NCBI GenBank assembly: GCA_012837395.1
Contig: DURF01000004.1
Span: 1 to 7,972, forward strand
Length of the DNA stretch: 7,972 bases
Source of the DNA: Acholeplasma sp.
GTDB lineage: Bacteria > Bacillota_I > Bacilli_A > Acholeplasmatales > Acholeplasmataceae
Direction of reading: 5' to 3'
A program made the position numbers and the translations under genes. The notes beneath the pieces were generated by a model that did not search any database, was not told where the DNA came from, and worked only from the letters and a program-made list of their open reading frames with translations. Shown piece by piece: positions 1 to 6,396 of the stretch. Position 1 is the first letter of the stretch. Each line of letters starts with the position of its first letter.

Positions 1-931
1 CTAGTGAAAGATATGCGTCGTGGTGTGAGACATATTTTCCAACGATTGCAATTTTAACTTCTTTTTCTAATTTTTTAATTTTATTAATTAATGATTCCCA
101 CTCACTTAAATTCGCTTTAGGAAGATCCTTAATTCCAAAATGATTCAAAATAAGATCATCAACATTTTGTTTTTCCATATTAATAATTGGTTCATATAAT
201 ATTTCAACATCTTTAGACTCAAAGATCGCATCTCTACTTATACCGCTAAATAGCGCTATTTTGTCCTTAGCAGACTCAGGAATATCAACTTCAGTTCGAA
301 GCATTAAAATATCAGGTTGAATACCTAATGATTTTAATTCTGAAATACTATGTTGAGTTGGTTTTGTTTTAATTTCTTTGGCGGCTTTTAAATAAGGAAC
401 TAATGTATTATGTAAATAAAGTGTATTATGATAACCAAAATCACTTCTAGTTTGACGGATAGCTTCTAAATAGGGAAGTGATTCAATATCACCGACCGTT
501 CCACCAATTTCAGTAATTATAATATCAGCGTTTGATGATTTTGCTGCTTGTTTTAATCTAAGTTTAATTTCATCAGTTATATGAGGAATGACTTGAATGG
601 TTGCTCCATTGTATAAACCTTGTCTTTCCTTATCAATTACTGCTGAATAAATCTTACCCGTTGAAACACTTGATTCTTTTGATAAAAATTCATCAATAAA
701 TCTTTCATAATGCCCTAAATCAAGATCAGTTTCAGCTCCATCGTTAGTAACAAAAATTTCCCCATGTTGAAAAGGACTCATTGTTCCTGGATCTACGTTA
801 ATATAGGGATCAAACTTTTGCATAAAAACTTTTAAACCTCGACTTTTTAAAATTTGTCCAATTGATGCGGCATTAATACCTTTCCCTAAACTAGATACAA
901 CACCGCCAGTTATAAATATATATTTTGCCAT
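1..931 (-). CDS. pyrG: CTP synthase, N-terminal part (cut by window edge)
   Basis: CTP synthase makes CTP from UTP, ATP and glutamine in the cytoplasm, the last step of pyrimidine nucleotide synthesis. I translated 310 codons from the ATG at 931; the family is about 530-550 residues, so the window holds the whole synthetase (amidoligase) domain and only the first residues of the glutaminase domain. The catalytic Cys-His-Glu triad lies outside. Visible family motifs are [13 protein letters not shown] at residues 6-18 (P-loop), [15 protein letters not shown] at 39-53, [15 protein letters not shown] at 64-78 (Asp71 matches the Mg-binding Asp72 of E. coli), [11 protein letters not shown] at 141-151 (Glu141 matches Glu140), and KTKPTQHS at 188-195. 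The glutaminase domain begins near VGKY at 297-300. No internal stop or frameshift is seen. The start is set by a GTGAGG ribosome site four bases before the ATG. It follows rpoE, as in Bacillus, with a hairpin between the two genes. Identity is very sure. Confidence 0.97.
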   Translation of the reverse strand, partial: MAKYIFITGGVVSSLGKGINAASIGQILKSRGLKVFMQKFDPYINVDPGTMSPFQHGEIFVTNDGAETDLDLGHYERFIDEFLSKESSVSTGKIYSAVIDKERQGLYNGATIQVIPHITDEIKLRLKQAAKSSNADIIITEIGGTVGDIESLPYLEAIRQTRSDFGYHNTLYLHNTLVPYLKAAKEIKTKPTQHSISELKSLGIQPDILMLRTEVDIPESAKDKIALFSGISRDAIFESKDVEILYEPIINMEKQNVDDLILNHFGIKDLPKANLSEWESLINKIKKLEKEVKIAIVGKYVSHHDAYLSL

Positions 932-953
932 TTTTCCTCACCCTTTTATAATA

Positions 954-976
954 AAGGTCCCTAAAAAAGGGACCTT
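954..976 (-). terminator. GC-rich hairpin between rpoE and pyrG (terminator or attenuator)
   Basis: A perfect 8-bp stem (AAGGTCCC at 954-961 with GGGACCTT at 969-976) closes a 7-base A/T loop. Read on the transcribed (minus) strand, the stem is followed by TATTATAAAA, so together with the final TT of the stem there is a broken U-rich tract. The hairpin begins three bases after the rpoE stop and ends 22 bases before the pyrG start. It is the strongest GC-rich stem I see between genes in the window. It may partly terminate rpoE transcripts. It could also act as the pyrG attenuator, since CTP-sensitive attenuators are known at this place in Bacillus and Lactococcus. The short, interrupted U tract makes termination strength uncertain. 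Confidence 0.6.
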
Positions 977-979
977 AAA

Positions 980-1558
980 TTAATCTTCATACATATCCTC
1001 ATAGTCATCCATGATTTCTTCGTAATCATCTTCATCGAAATCATCGGCATCAAAATCGATGTCATCATCGTCATCAGATGTGTGAAGTGGTAACTCGACT
1101 TCAATATATTCTTTTTCTTCTTCTAACTCTTTTTTAGTTTCTTCATCGAGATCATCTTCTTCTTCATCTTCATCTTCAAAGTCATCATCGATCATTTCAT
1201 CTTCATCTAATTCTTCTTCATCATCTTCAAAGTCATCATAATCAGCTGGATCATATTTTGTAAATTCTTCTTCATCTTCAAGATCATCAACAATTTCGAT
1301 GAAGGCTGAACCATCATCACTCCATAAGTCAAGATTTCCTTCTTTTAAATCCCACTTATCGTCACCAACAAATACGAATTTACCACTTTGGGTAATATTC
1401 ATATAAAGAGTTGTTAATCTGTCGACATCTTCTAATGAAAATTCTTTGATTTCTGCAATTTTAGCAAATATATCTTGTATCGCTAATGGTTTATTACTTT
1501 CTCTAAGTAATGCTTCTACTATATCAACCATCGCAAGTTCCGCATATTTTTTATTCAT
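980..1558 (-). CDS. rpoE: DNA-directed RNA polymerase delta subunit
   Basis: Delta is an accessory RNA polymerase subunit of Gram-positive bacteria. It lowers non-specific nucleic acid binding, speeds polymerase recycling and makes initiation sensitive to the starting nucleotide. The 192-residue protein has the family's two-part build. The N-terminal winged-helix (HARE-HTH) domain spans about residues 1-88, including IVEALLRESNKPL near 13-25 and GKFVFVGDDKWDLKE at 59-73. A tail of almost pure Asp/Glu follows from about 90 to 192. The tail is interrupted by one less acidic island near 140-160 (TKKELEEEKEYIEVELPLHT). B. subtilis delta has about 173 residues, so this tail is somewhat longer. I see no lysine-rich tract between domain and tail such as B. 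subtilis delta has. The ATG at 1558 is preceded six bases upstream by AGGAGG, and a sigma-A-like promoter lies further upstream, so it is probably transcribed on its own and with pyrG. Confidence 0.95.
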   Translation of the reverse strand: MNKKYAELAMVDIVEALLRESNKPLAIQDIFAKIAEIKEFSLEDVDRLTTLYMNITQSGKFVFVGDDKWDLKEGNLDLWSDDGSAFIEIVDDLEDEEEFTKYDPADYDDFEDDEEELDEDEMIDDDFEDEDEEEDDLDEETKKELEEEKEYIEVELPLHTSDDDDDIDFDADDFDEDDYEEIMDDYEDMYED

Positions 1559-1564
1559 GTAACG

Positions 1565-1570
1565 CCTCCT
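1565..1570 (-). promoter_or_regulatory. Ribosome binding site of rpoE
   Basis: A full-consensus AGGAGG sits six bases before the ATG at 1558. It fixes the rpoE start and suggests strong translation, as expected for an RNA polymerase subunit. Confidence 0.85.
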
Positions 1571-1582
1571 AAGACCTTATAT

Positions 1583-1611
1583 ATTGTATATTATTACGAT
1601 TTATTTTGCAA
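1583..1611 (-). promoter_or_regulatory. Sigma-A-type promoter for rpoE(-pyrG)
   Basis: The 62-base gap between the small membrane protein gene and rpoE holds TTGCAA (1606-1611), a spacer of exactly 17 bases, and TACAAT (1583-1588). These match the consensus TTGACA/TATAAT at four and five of six positions. Transcription would start near 1576, giving a leader of about 18 bases that still contains the AGGAGG ribosome site. The rest of the gap is A/T-rich, and I see no hairpin terminator for the upstream operon in it. Read-through from recR is therefore also likely. AT-rich DNA gives chance matches, but the spacing and position fit well. Confidence 0.65.
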
Positions 1612-1620
1612 GTTTTTTAT

Positions 1621-1884
1621 TTATCTTTTATAAAGCACTAAAATAACAACCGCAATTATTATAAGTACAATAAATAACTTTAAAGTCTTTTTAATAAATG
1701 AGATAGTTCCTAAGATAATAATTATTCCTAATAAAATGGTTAATAACCATTTAAATATTTCAGGTAAACCTGTTACATATTGTTCAATAAATTGTTCTAA
1801 TAAACCATCAAAATTTAATTTCCCAACTATGCCATTTAGCCAATCCCAAAATCTTTGAAAAATGTTTGCGTATACTGGTAACAT
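1621..1884 (-). CDS. Small two-helix membrane protein, function unknown
   Basis: I do not recognise this family. The product is 87 residues from the ATG at 1884. It starts with an aromatic, partly amphipathic segment (YANIFQRFWDWLNGIVGKLN) and continues through a helical stretch with Glu32 and Glu36 of that form. Two hydrophobic segments follow, at about residues 44-63 and 68-85, separated by a short basic turn (KKTLK) and ending in YKR. Both termini are therefore probably on the same, cytoplasmic, side. A GTG nine bases further upstream (1893) could also start it. I prefer the ATG because AGGTG, six bases before it, is a good ribosome site, and that site contains the GTG itself. The gene follows the recR stop without a gap and is probably translated from the same message. 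In Bacillus the place after recR holds yaaL and bofA, the latter a small membrane protein of similar length. I see no clear BofA motif, so that link is positional only. Confidence 0.7.
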   Translation of the reverse strand: MLPVYANIFQRFWDWLNGIVGKLNFDGLLEQFIEQYVTGLPEIFKWLLTILLGIIIILGTISFIKKTLKLFIVLIIIAVVILVLYKR

Positions 1885-1890
1885 ATTTTT

Positions 1891-1895
1891 CACCT
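1891..1895 (-). promoter_or_regulatory. Start-deciding ribosome site overlapping the recR stop
   Basis: AGGTG matches the anti-Shine-Dalgarno end of 16S rRNA and stands six bases before the ATG at 1884. It overlaps the last two bases of the recR TAG and the alternative GTG start. Ribosomes ending recR would sit on this site, so translational coupling is likely. Confidence 0.55.
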
Positions 1896-2490
1896 AAAAC
1901 TTTCTTCTATTTTCCACTGCTTTAATCAAAGTTAAAACATCTGCATATCTTAAATCACTACCAACAGGTAGGCCGTAAGCAAGTCTTGTTAGTGATATTT
2001 CTTTATCACTAAATAAAGATTTTAAGTATTCTGCGGTTAATTCACCTTCAACGGTTGCATTTGTCGCAATAATTAATTCATTAATTTCATTTTCATTAAC
2101 TCTTTTTACTAATGTATCGATATTTAATTCTTTATCAGTAATACCTCTTGAAAAGTCTATTAAACCACCCAGTACATGATAACTCCCATTATATGTTTCC
2201 ATTTTCTCCATCATAAAAACATCTTTAGAATCAGCAAGTACCATAATAATTTTATGATCTCTATTTGGATCTTTTATAATTGGTGATACTTCTTCATCAG
2301 TTAATATATGAGAAATAGGACAAGGTTTAATAACTTGTTTTGCTTCTATTATTCTATTAGCAAACTCTAAGCTATCTTCACTACTTAAATTACTAATAAT
2401 ATATAAAGCAAGTCTTTCTGCAGTCTTTTCACCAATTCCTGGCAGTTTTTCTAAACTTGCCATTAATGCTTTTAGTGATTTTGGATACAT
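1894..2490 (-). CDS. recR: Recombination mediator protein RecR (zinc finger degenerate)
   Basis: RecR acts with RecO, and with RecF, to load RecA onto SSB-coated single-stranded DNA at gaps during recombinational repair. The 198-residue length is normal. A helix-hairpin-helix is seen at residues 15-28 (KLPGIGEKTAERLA). The Toprim region runs from about 80 to 175, with KDVFMMEKMETYNGSYHVLGG at 89-109 and NATVEGELTAEYL at 144-156. The conserved GLPVGSDLRYAD is at 173-184. The usual four-cysteine zinc finger between these domains is mostly gone: of the Cys positions only Cys57 remains, while those at 60, 69 and 72 are Ser, Ser and Ile. The surrounding residues, including Thr64-Asp65, still align with the family. 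The ATG overlaps the ybaB stop by one base (TAATG) and AGGA lies five bases before it, so the two genes are coupled. All other core motifs are intact, so I read this as a working gene with an altered finger. Confidence 0.95.
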   Translation of the reverse strand: MYPKSLKALMASLEKLPGIGEKTAERLALYIISNLSSEDSLEFANRIIEAKQVIKPCPISHILTDEEVSPIIKDPNRDHKIIMVLADSKDVFMMEKMETYNGSYHVLGGLIDFSRGITDKELNIDTLVKRVNENEINELIIATNATVEGELTAEYLKSLFSDKEISLTRLAYGLPVGSDLRYADVLTLIKAVENRRKF

Positions 2491-2780
2491 TAAAATCCTA
2501 AACCGCCCATACCGCCAGTAAATTGACCCATTGTTTCTGATTGTTCTGTTTCAATTTGGTTTAAGGCATCATTTACAGCAATTAAAATAGAATCTTGTAA
2601 AAGTTCCACTTCTTCTAGTAAATCTGGGTCTATTTGAACATCTAAGACTTGTCTTGTTCCTTGCATAATTACAACAACACCACTAGATTTACCGAAGTAT
2701 TCTTTACTTTCTAGCTCTCTTTGAGCTTTTTCCATTTCTTCTTGCATTTTCTTTAACTTTCTTATCATTGATGGATTCAT
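2490..2780 (-). CDS. ybaB: YbaB/EbfC-family nucleoid-associated protein
   Basis: YbaB/EbfC proteins are small dimeric DNA-binding proteins that form a tweezer-like fold and associate with the nucleoid; their exact role is not settled. The 96-residue product matches the usual length of about 100. It has a charged N-terminal helix (IRKLKKMQEEMEKAQRELES, residues 6-25), a central beta part containing GVVVIMQGTRQVLDVQIDP at 34-52, a C-terminal helix (VELLQDSILIAVNDALNQIE near 58-77), and a Gly/Met-rich tail (GGMGGLGF). It stands between dnaX and recR, as in very many bacteria, which strongly supports the call. The ribosome site AAGGAG overlaps the end of dnaX, whose TGA lies only five bases before the ATG, and the ybaB TAA overlaps the recR ATG. 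In Bacillus the gene is called yaaK. Confidence 0.95.
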   Translation of the reverse strand: MNPSMIRKLKKMQEEMEKAQRELESKEYFGKSSGVVVIMQGTRQVLDVQIDPDLLEEVELLQDSILIAVNDALNQIETEQSETMGQFTGGMGGLGF

Positions 2781-2785
2781 TTATC

Positions 2786-4438
2786 TCACTCCTTAATTTT
2801 TACTATATCTTCTCCGAAGTATTCTTTCGCTAAAGCTACACTACCATTTTCTTTTTTAGTGTTAACTTCTTGTTTTACTACTTCATAGATTTTAAAATCA
2901 TATTCACCAATTTTAGGACGTTTTTGACCATTTTTAAATAATTCTACATATCTTGATCTAACTATTTCCCAATCTTTATTTAGTATAACATAATAACTAT
3001 TAAATTTATTAGTTTCTTGATTAAATATTTCTAATACAAATTTTTGCATTTCAATTTGCATTAACTCATTTGCCACTAAAAGATTATTAGTAGTAAGTAT
3101 CGCACTATTTAGTGATACCGCAACTACTTCGGTATCTTTAAGTAGGTTTTCAGCCATTTCTAAATACTGTTTATCAGTCTTAGAGTTACTAATAATTTTT
3201 ATTAAATAATCTTTATCTTGGTTGGTTGCTTCATATAAAACATTTTCAATGTTTTCTGGAAGAATCAGTGGTCTTTTAGTTTCGTTTTTCTTAACTTGTT
3301 TAATAGATACACCACTTTTTAGTTTTTCAATTTCAGCTCTTAATTCTAAAACATTAGAAGATAGATCAATTTGTCTTACATCTTCGTGTTCAATCATTTC
3401 GATAATTGCAATTTCTAAATGAATTTGTTTTTGAACTGAAAACTTCATATTATTTTGAGCTTTAATTAATATATCAAGGAAGTGATATATTTTATTAACA
3501 TTTAAACTTCTTTTTAAGTTATTAAATATTTCATCTTCTTGATAATTAACCTTTGTTAATAATAGATCTCTTAATGTATATATTAAATCATTAATTAATC
3601 TTTCTTCTTCTTTTCCTTGATTAATAAATGAGTGCGTTAGTTCTAGAGCCTCAGTTATATTTCTACTATTAATTAATTCTAACAAGTTAACTAAATCTTC
3701 TTTTGAAACTGCACCAACAATATCATTAACATCTTTAGTTGTTATTTTTCCATCACTAAAACTAATTGCTTGGTCTAATAAACTTAGAGCATCTCTAAGT
3801 CCGCCTCTCGCGTTTTTAGCAATTAAACTAATTGCCTCACCTTCAATTTCAATCTTTTCTTCTTTAACTACATGTTCTAACCTTTTAATAATGTTAGGTA
3901 TTTCAATATTTTTAAAATCAAACCTTTGACAACGGGAAAGAATTGTTGCCGGTATTTTATGAACTTCAGTTGTTGCTAGTATAAAAATCACATGACTAGG
4001 TGGTTCTTCTAATGTTTTAAGAAGAGCGTTAAAAGCTCCGGTTGTTAACATATGGACCTCATCAATGATATAGACTTTATATTTACCTACACTTGGTAAA
4101 TATTTTACTTTGTCTCGTAAGTCTCTTATTTCATCAACACCATTATTTGAAGCACCATCAATTTCAATAATATCGCTTGCTGCATTTGAATTTGCATTTA
4201 TACAAGCATCACATGTATTACAAGGATCACCATCAATAGGATTACTACAATTAATCGCTTTAGCAAATATTTTTGCTAAACTTGTTTTACCTGTTCCTCT
4301 TGGACCACTAAAAACATAAGCATGTCCTATTTTATTGTTTTTAACTGCATTTTGAATAGTTTTAACAATTACTTCTTGCCCAGACATATCAGTAAAGTTT
4401 TGTGGACGATATGTCCGGTAAAGTGCAACATAGCTCAT
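2786..4438 (-). CDS. dnaX: DNA polymerase III subunit tau (clamp loader ATPase)
   Basis: DnaX is the AAA+ ATPase of the clamp loader, which places the beta sliding clamp on primed DNA and ties polymerases together at the replication fork. The 550-residue product starts with the typical YVALYRTYRPQNF (3-15). It has Walker A GPRGTGKTS (45-53), a four-cysteine zinc module (Cys64, 73, 76, 79), Walker B with IIDEVHML (124-131), the sensor 1 region ILATTE (153-158), the SRC motif with its arginine finger (168-170), and the sensor 2 region GGLRDALSLLDQ (212-223). The collar domain spans roughly 240-350. A less conserved lysine-rich linker and the C-terminal tau domain follow, ending in the Firmicute-type AKEYFGEDIVKI. 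The length fits full-length tau; I see no convincing frameshift site for a gamma form. The stop is TGA. The ATG at 4438 has AAGGAG seven bases upstream, and ybaB follows after five bases. Confidence 0.97.
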   Translation of the reverse strand: MSYVALYRTYRPQNFTDMSGQEVIVKTIQNAVKNNKIGHAYVFSGPRGTGKTSLAKIFAKAINCSNPIDGDPCNTCDACINANSNAASDIIEIDGASNNGVDEIRDLRDKVKYLPSVGKYKVYIIDEVHMLTTGAFNALLKTLEEPPSHVIFILATTEVHKIPATILSRCQRFDFKNIEIPNIIKRLEHVVKEEKIEIEGEAISLIAKNARGGLRDALSLLDQAISFSDGKITTKDVNDIVGAVSKEDLVNLLELINSRNITEALELTHSFINQGKEEERLINDLIYTLRDLLLTKVNYQEDEIFNNLKRSLNVNKIYHFLDILIKAQNNMKFSVQKQIHLEIAIIEMIEHEDVRQIDLSSNVLELRAEIEKLKSGVSIKQVKKNETKRPLILPENIENVLYEATNQDKDYLIKIISNSKTDKQYLEMAENLLKDTEVVAVSLNSAILTTNNLLVANELMQIEMQKFVLEIFNQETNKFNSYYVILNKDWEIVRSRYVELFKNGQKRPKIGEYDFKIYEVVKQEVNTKKENGSVALAKEYFGEDIVKIKE

Positions 4439-4469
4439 AGTACCGCTCCTTCCCTTTATCTTTCATTAT

Positions 4470-4498
4470 ATTATATAATTCGTTATTTACCTAAACAA
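4470..4498 (-). promoter_or_regulatory. Possible promoter for dnaX-ybaB-recR
   Basis: A perfect TATAAT (4470-4475) lies 17 bases after TTGTTT (4493-4498), which keeps only the TTG of the -35 consensus and overlaps the last codons of mnmE. Transcription would start near 4463, about 25 bases before the dnaX ATG. The 44-base gap shows no terminator after mnmE, so dnaX could also be read from upstream. The -35 is weak and the region is nearly all A/T, so this is tentative. Confidence 0.4.
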
Positions 4499-5844
4499 AA
4501 CTTAGAAAATAATTGATCAATTAATTCATTATCATAATTACTACCAACTATTTCACCAAGTAAGTTCCAAGCATTCGTTAAATCGATTGCTAGTATATCA
4601 ATCGGCATTTCATCATTAATAGCTATTAAAACATTTTCTAGCGCTTCTTTAGCTTCTTTAACCTTTTGAATATGTCTAGCATTAGATAGATAGTTATAGT
4701 CTTGTTCAGTTAAATTATCTAGTGATAACTTTTTAATTATTTCAGTTTCTAATTCTTTAATTCCTGTTTTATTTATTGTTGAAATGATGATTGCATCATT
4801 TATTTCAACTGCTGCTTTTAAATCGCTTTTATTTAAAATAATAATTCTATTTTTATCTTTCGTTAATTCCATTAATTCTAAGTCTTCTTTAGTTAACTTT
4901 TCACTTTGATCAAACATCAATAAAACAAGTTCAGCTTCATTAATTGCTTTTTTAGAGCGTTCTACCCCAATCTTTTCAACTACATCAGCTGTTTCTCTAA
5001 TTCCTGCTGTATCAATTAATTGTAGCGTTACGCCGCCAAGATTAACATAAGCATCAACTATATCTCTAGTTGTTCCTGCAATATCTGTTACAATCGCTCT
5101 ATCTTCATCAAGTAGTGTATTAAGTAGGCTACTCTTACCAACATTAGGTTTACCAATAATTGCAGTTTTTACACCTTCTCTAATAATTCTAGTTTGATAT
5201 GATTCATTTAATAAATATTCTATTTCGTTTATTAAAGCTTTTGTTTTAGGTTTAATTACTTCATTAGTTATCATATCAACTTGATCATATTCAGGATAAT
5301 CAATATTAACTTCAATGTTTGCGATTATTTTTAAAAGTTTATCTCTTAAATCATATATTAATTTAGAAGTTTCTTTTTTAACTCCTAAATTAGCAATTTT
5401 TAAAGCTTGTTCGTTTTTAGCATAGATAACATCCATAATTGATTCCGCTTCGACTAAATCAATTCTTCCATTTAAATATGCACGTTCACTAAACTCACCC
5501 GGATTAGCGAGCCTAATTTTTAAACTTAAGATTTCTTCTAAAACTCTTTGAGTTACTAATATACCACCATGAGTTGAGATTTCAATTGTATCTTCAGCGG
5601 TAAAAGTTCTTGGTGCTTTTAAAACACTAACCATTACTTCATCTAAAATATTATTATCTTTATCAATTATATGTCCATAATGGATAGTGTGTGATTTCAC
5701 TTTTGTTAAATCACTACCTTTAAATATTTGATTTACTAAATTAATTGAATCTTTACCACTAACCCTTATAACCGATATCCCACCAGTCCCAAAAGGAGTT
5801 GCGATAGCAGCAATTGTATCATCAAAAATGGTAGTTATCGTCAT
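4483..5844 (-). CDS. mnmE: tRNA uridine-5-carboxymethylaminomethyl modification GTPase MnmE
   Basis: MnmE works with MnmG (not in this window) to install carboxymethylaminomethyl or aminomethyl groups on the wobble uridine (U34) of several tRNAs, using GTP, a methylene-folate and FAD in MnmG. The 453-residue length is usual. The N-terminal folate-binding domain (about 1-120) begins with DTIAAIATPFGTGGISVIRVSG (9-30, with the conserved THGG at 91-94). Helical segments flank an inserted G domain showing G1 GKPNVGKS (231-238), G2 GTTRD (257-261), G3 DTAG (278-281) and G4 NKSD (338-341). The C-terminus FCLGK (449-453) carries the conserved Cys450. The ATG at 5844 lies inside the last codons of mgtC (23-base overlap). 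It is the only good start in frame, because no other Met comes before the conserved DTIAAI. AAAGGA about ten bases upstream is a fair ribosome site. Confidence 0.97.
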   Translation of the reverse strand: MTITTIFDDTIAAIATPFGTGGISVIRVSGKDSINLVNQIFKGSDLTKVKSHTIHYGHIIDKDNNILDEVMVSVLKAPRTFTAEDTIEISTHGGILVTQRVLEEILSLKIRLANPGEFSERAYLNGRIDLVEAESIMDVIYAKNEQALKIANLGVKKETSKLIYDLRDKLLKIIANIEVNIDYPEYDQVDMITNEVIKPKTKALINEIEYLLNESYQTRIIREGVKTAIIGKPNVGKSSLLNTLLDEDRAIVTDIAGTTRDIVDAYVNLGGVTLQLIDTAGIRETADVVEKIGVERSKKAINEAELVLLMFDQSEKLTKEDLELMELTKDKNRIIILNKSDLKAAVEINDAIIISTINKTGIKELETEIIKKLSLDNLTEQDYNYLSNARHIQKVKEAKEALENVLIAINDEMPIDILAIDLTNAWNLLGEIVGSNYDNELIDQLFSKFCLGK

Positions 5845-6382
5845 CTAAATCATTTCCTTTTGTTCTTTGTTTTTCAATTGGTATAAGTGGATTAATTCCT
5901 CTAGATAAATCTCTTACAGAAATAAATGTAATTATTATTAATCCTAAAATAGTTCCTAAGAAAATATAACCACTTCCAAGGATTATTCCAATAATCGCAA
6001 CCGTCCAAATGGTTGCGGCTGTTGTAATACCACGAATAATTCTTGATTTGTCTTTTAAGATAACACCAGCACCAATAAAACCAACACCTGCAAGTACTTG
6101 CGCAATAATTCTTTGTGCTTCTGGATCAACCGCATAACCTTGCATCAAAAGATCAAGTTGTTGTTTATACATAACTCTTTGTAATATCGCAATTCCTGCT
6201 GAAGCAAGCCCTACAAGTAAATGGGCTGAAATCCCTGCTTCTTTACCAATGTTTTGTCTTTCTAAACCAATATAGCCTGCAATTATAAAAATTAAAGCTA
6301 GTGGTAGAATGACTATAAATGTTAATTCTTTTAAATTTATAACTATATCAAAATCTTTTATTAAATCTTTTACTATAAACAT
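5822..6382 (-). CDS. MgtC/SapB-family inner membrane protein
   Basis: This is a member of the MgtC/SapB family. Named members help growth in low magnesium and survival in host cells, often by inhibiting the F-type ATP synthase, but most relatives are uncharacterised, so I give no specific role. The 186 residues contain about five hydrophobic segments (near 20-39, 52-69, 92-109, 119-137 and 139-156). Family motifs are GLERQNIGKEAGISAHLLVGLASA (39-62, with the conserved Glu-Arg and the A-x-x-x-x-LVGL stretch), AQVLAGVGFIGAGVILKD (94-111) and IRGITTAATIW (116-126). After the last segment only about 30 mainly polar residues follow, so the soluble ACT-like C-terminal domain of Salmonella MgtC is absent, as in the short SapB/YhiD-like members. 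A strong AGGAGG stands seven bases before the ATG, and the stop is TGA. The start of mnmE is inside its 3' end. Confidence 0.9.
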   Translation of the reverse strand: MFIVKDLIKDFDIVINLKELTFIVILPLALIFIIAGYIGLERQNIGKEAGISAHLLVGLASAGIAILQRVMYKQQLDLLMQGYAVDPEAQRIIAQVLAGVGFIGAGVILKDKSRIIRGITTAATIWTVAIIGIILGSGYIFLGTILGLIIITFISVRDLSRGINPLIPIEKQRTKGNDLDDDNYHF

Positions 6383-6396
6383 AATTTAGCCTCCTA

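Noticed and set aside
248..261. A 14-base perfect palindrome (AAATAGCGCTATTT) inside pyrG.
   Set aside because: It encodes the conserved K-I-A-L-F stretch of CTP synthase, so coding constraint explains it, and no second copy was noticed in the window.
2851..2857. AAAAAAG on the dnaX coding strand, the same heptamer that makes gamma in E. coli dnaX.
   Set aside because: It is read as AAA AAA G, the wrong phase for a -1 slip (A AAA AAG needed), and lies about 20 codons before the stop, so it could not produce a gamma-sized protein.
3284..3290. GAAAAAC in dnaX near codon 384, after the collar domain; a -1 shift here would meet TAA within a few codons and give a gamma-like product.
   Set aside because: The heptamer begins with G and so does not fit the X XXY YYZ rule. 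I see no strong stem just after it. AAA runs are common in this AT-rich gene.
4439..4482. Possible SRP RNA or tRNA gene before dnaX, as in Bacillus.
   Set aside because: The gap is only 44 bases of mainly A/T sequence, too short for either.
3222..4516. Open frames of 64-69 codons on the plus strand (3222-3422, 4110-4319, 4322-4516).
   Set aside because: They are antisense to well-conserved dnaX and mnmE coding sequence, have no recognisable domains, and are expected by chance.
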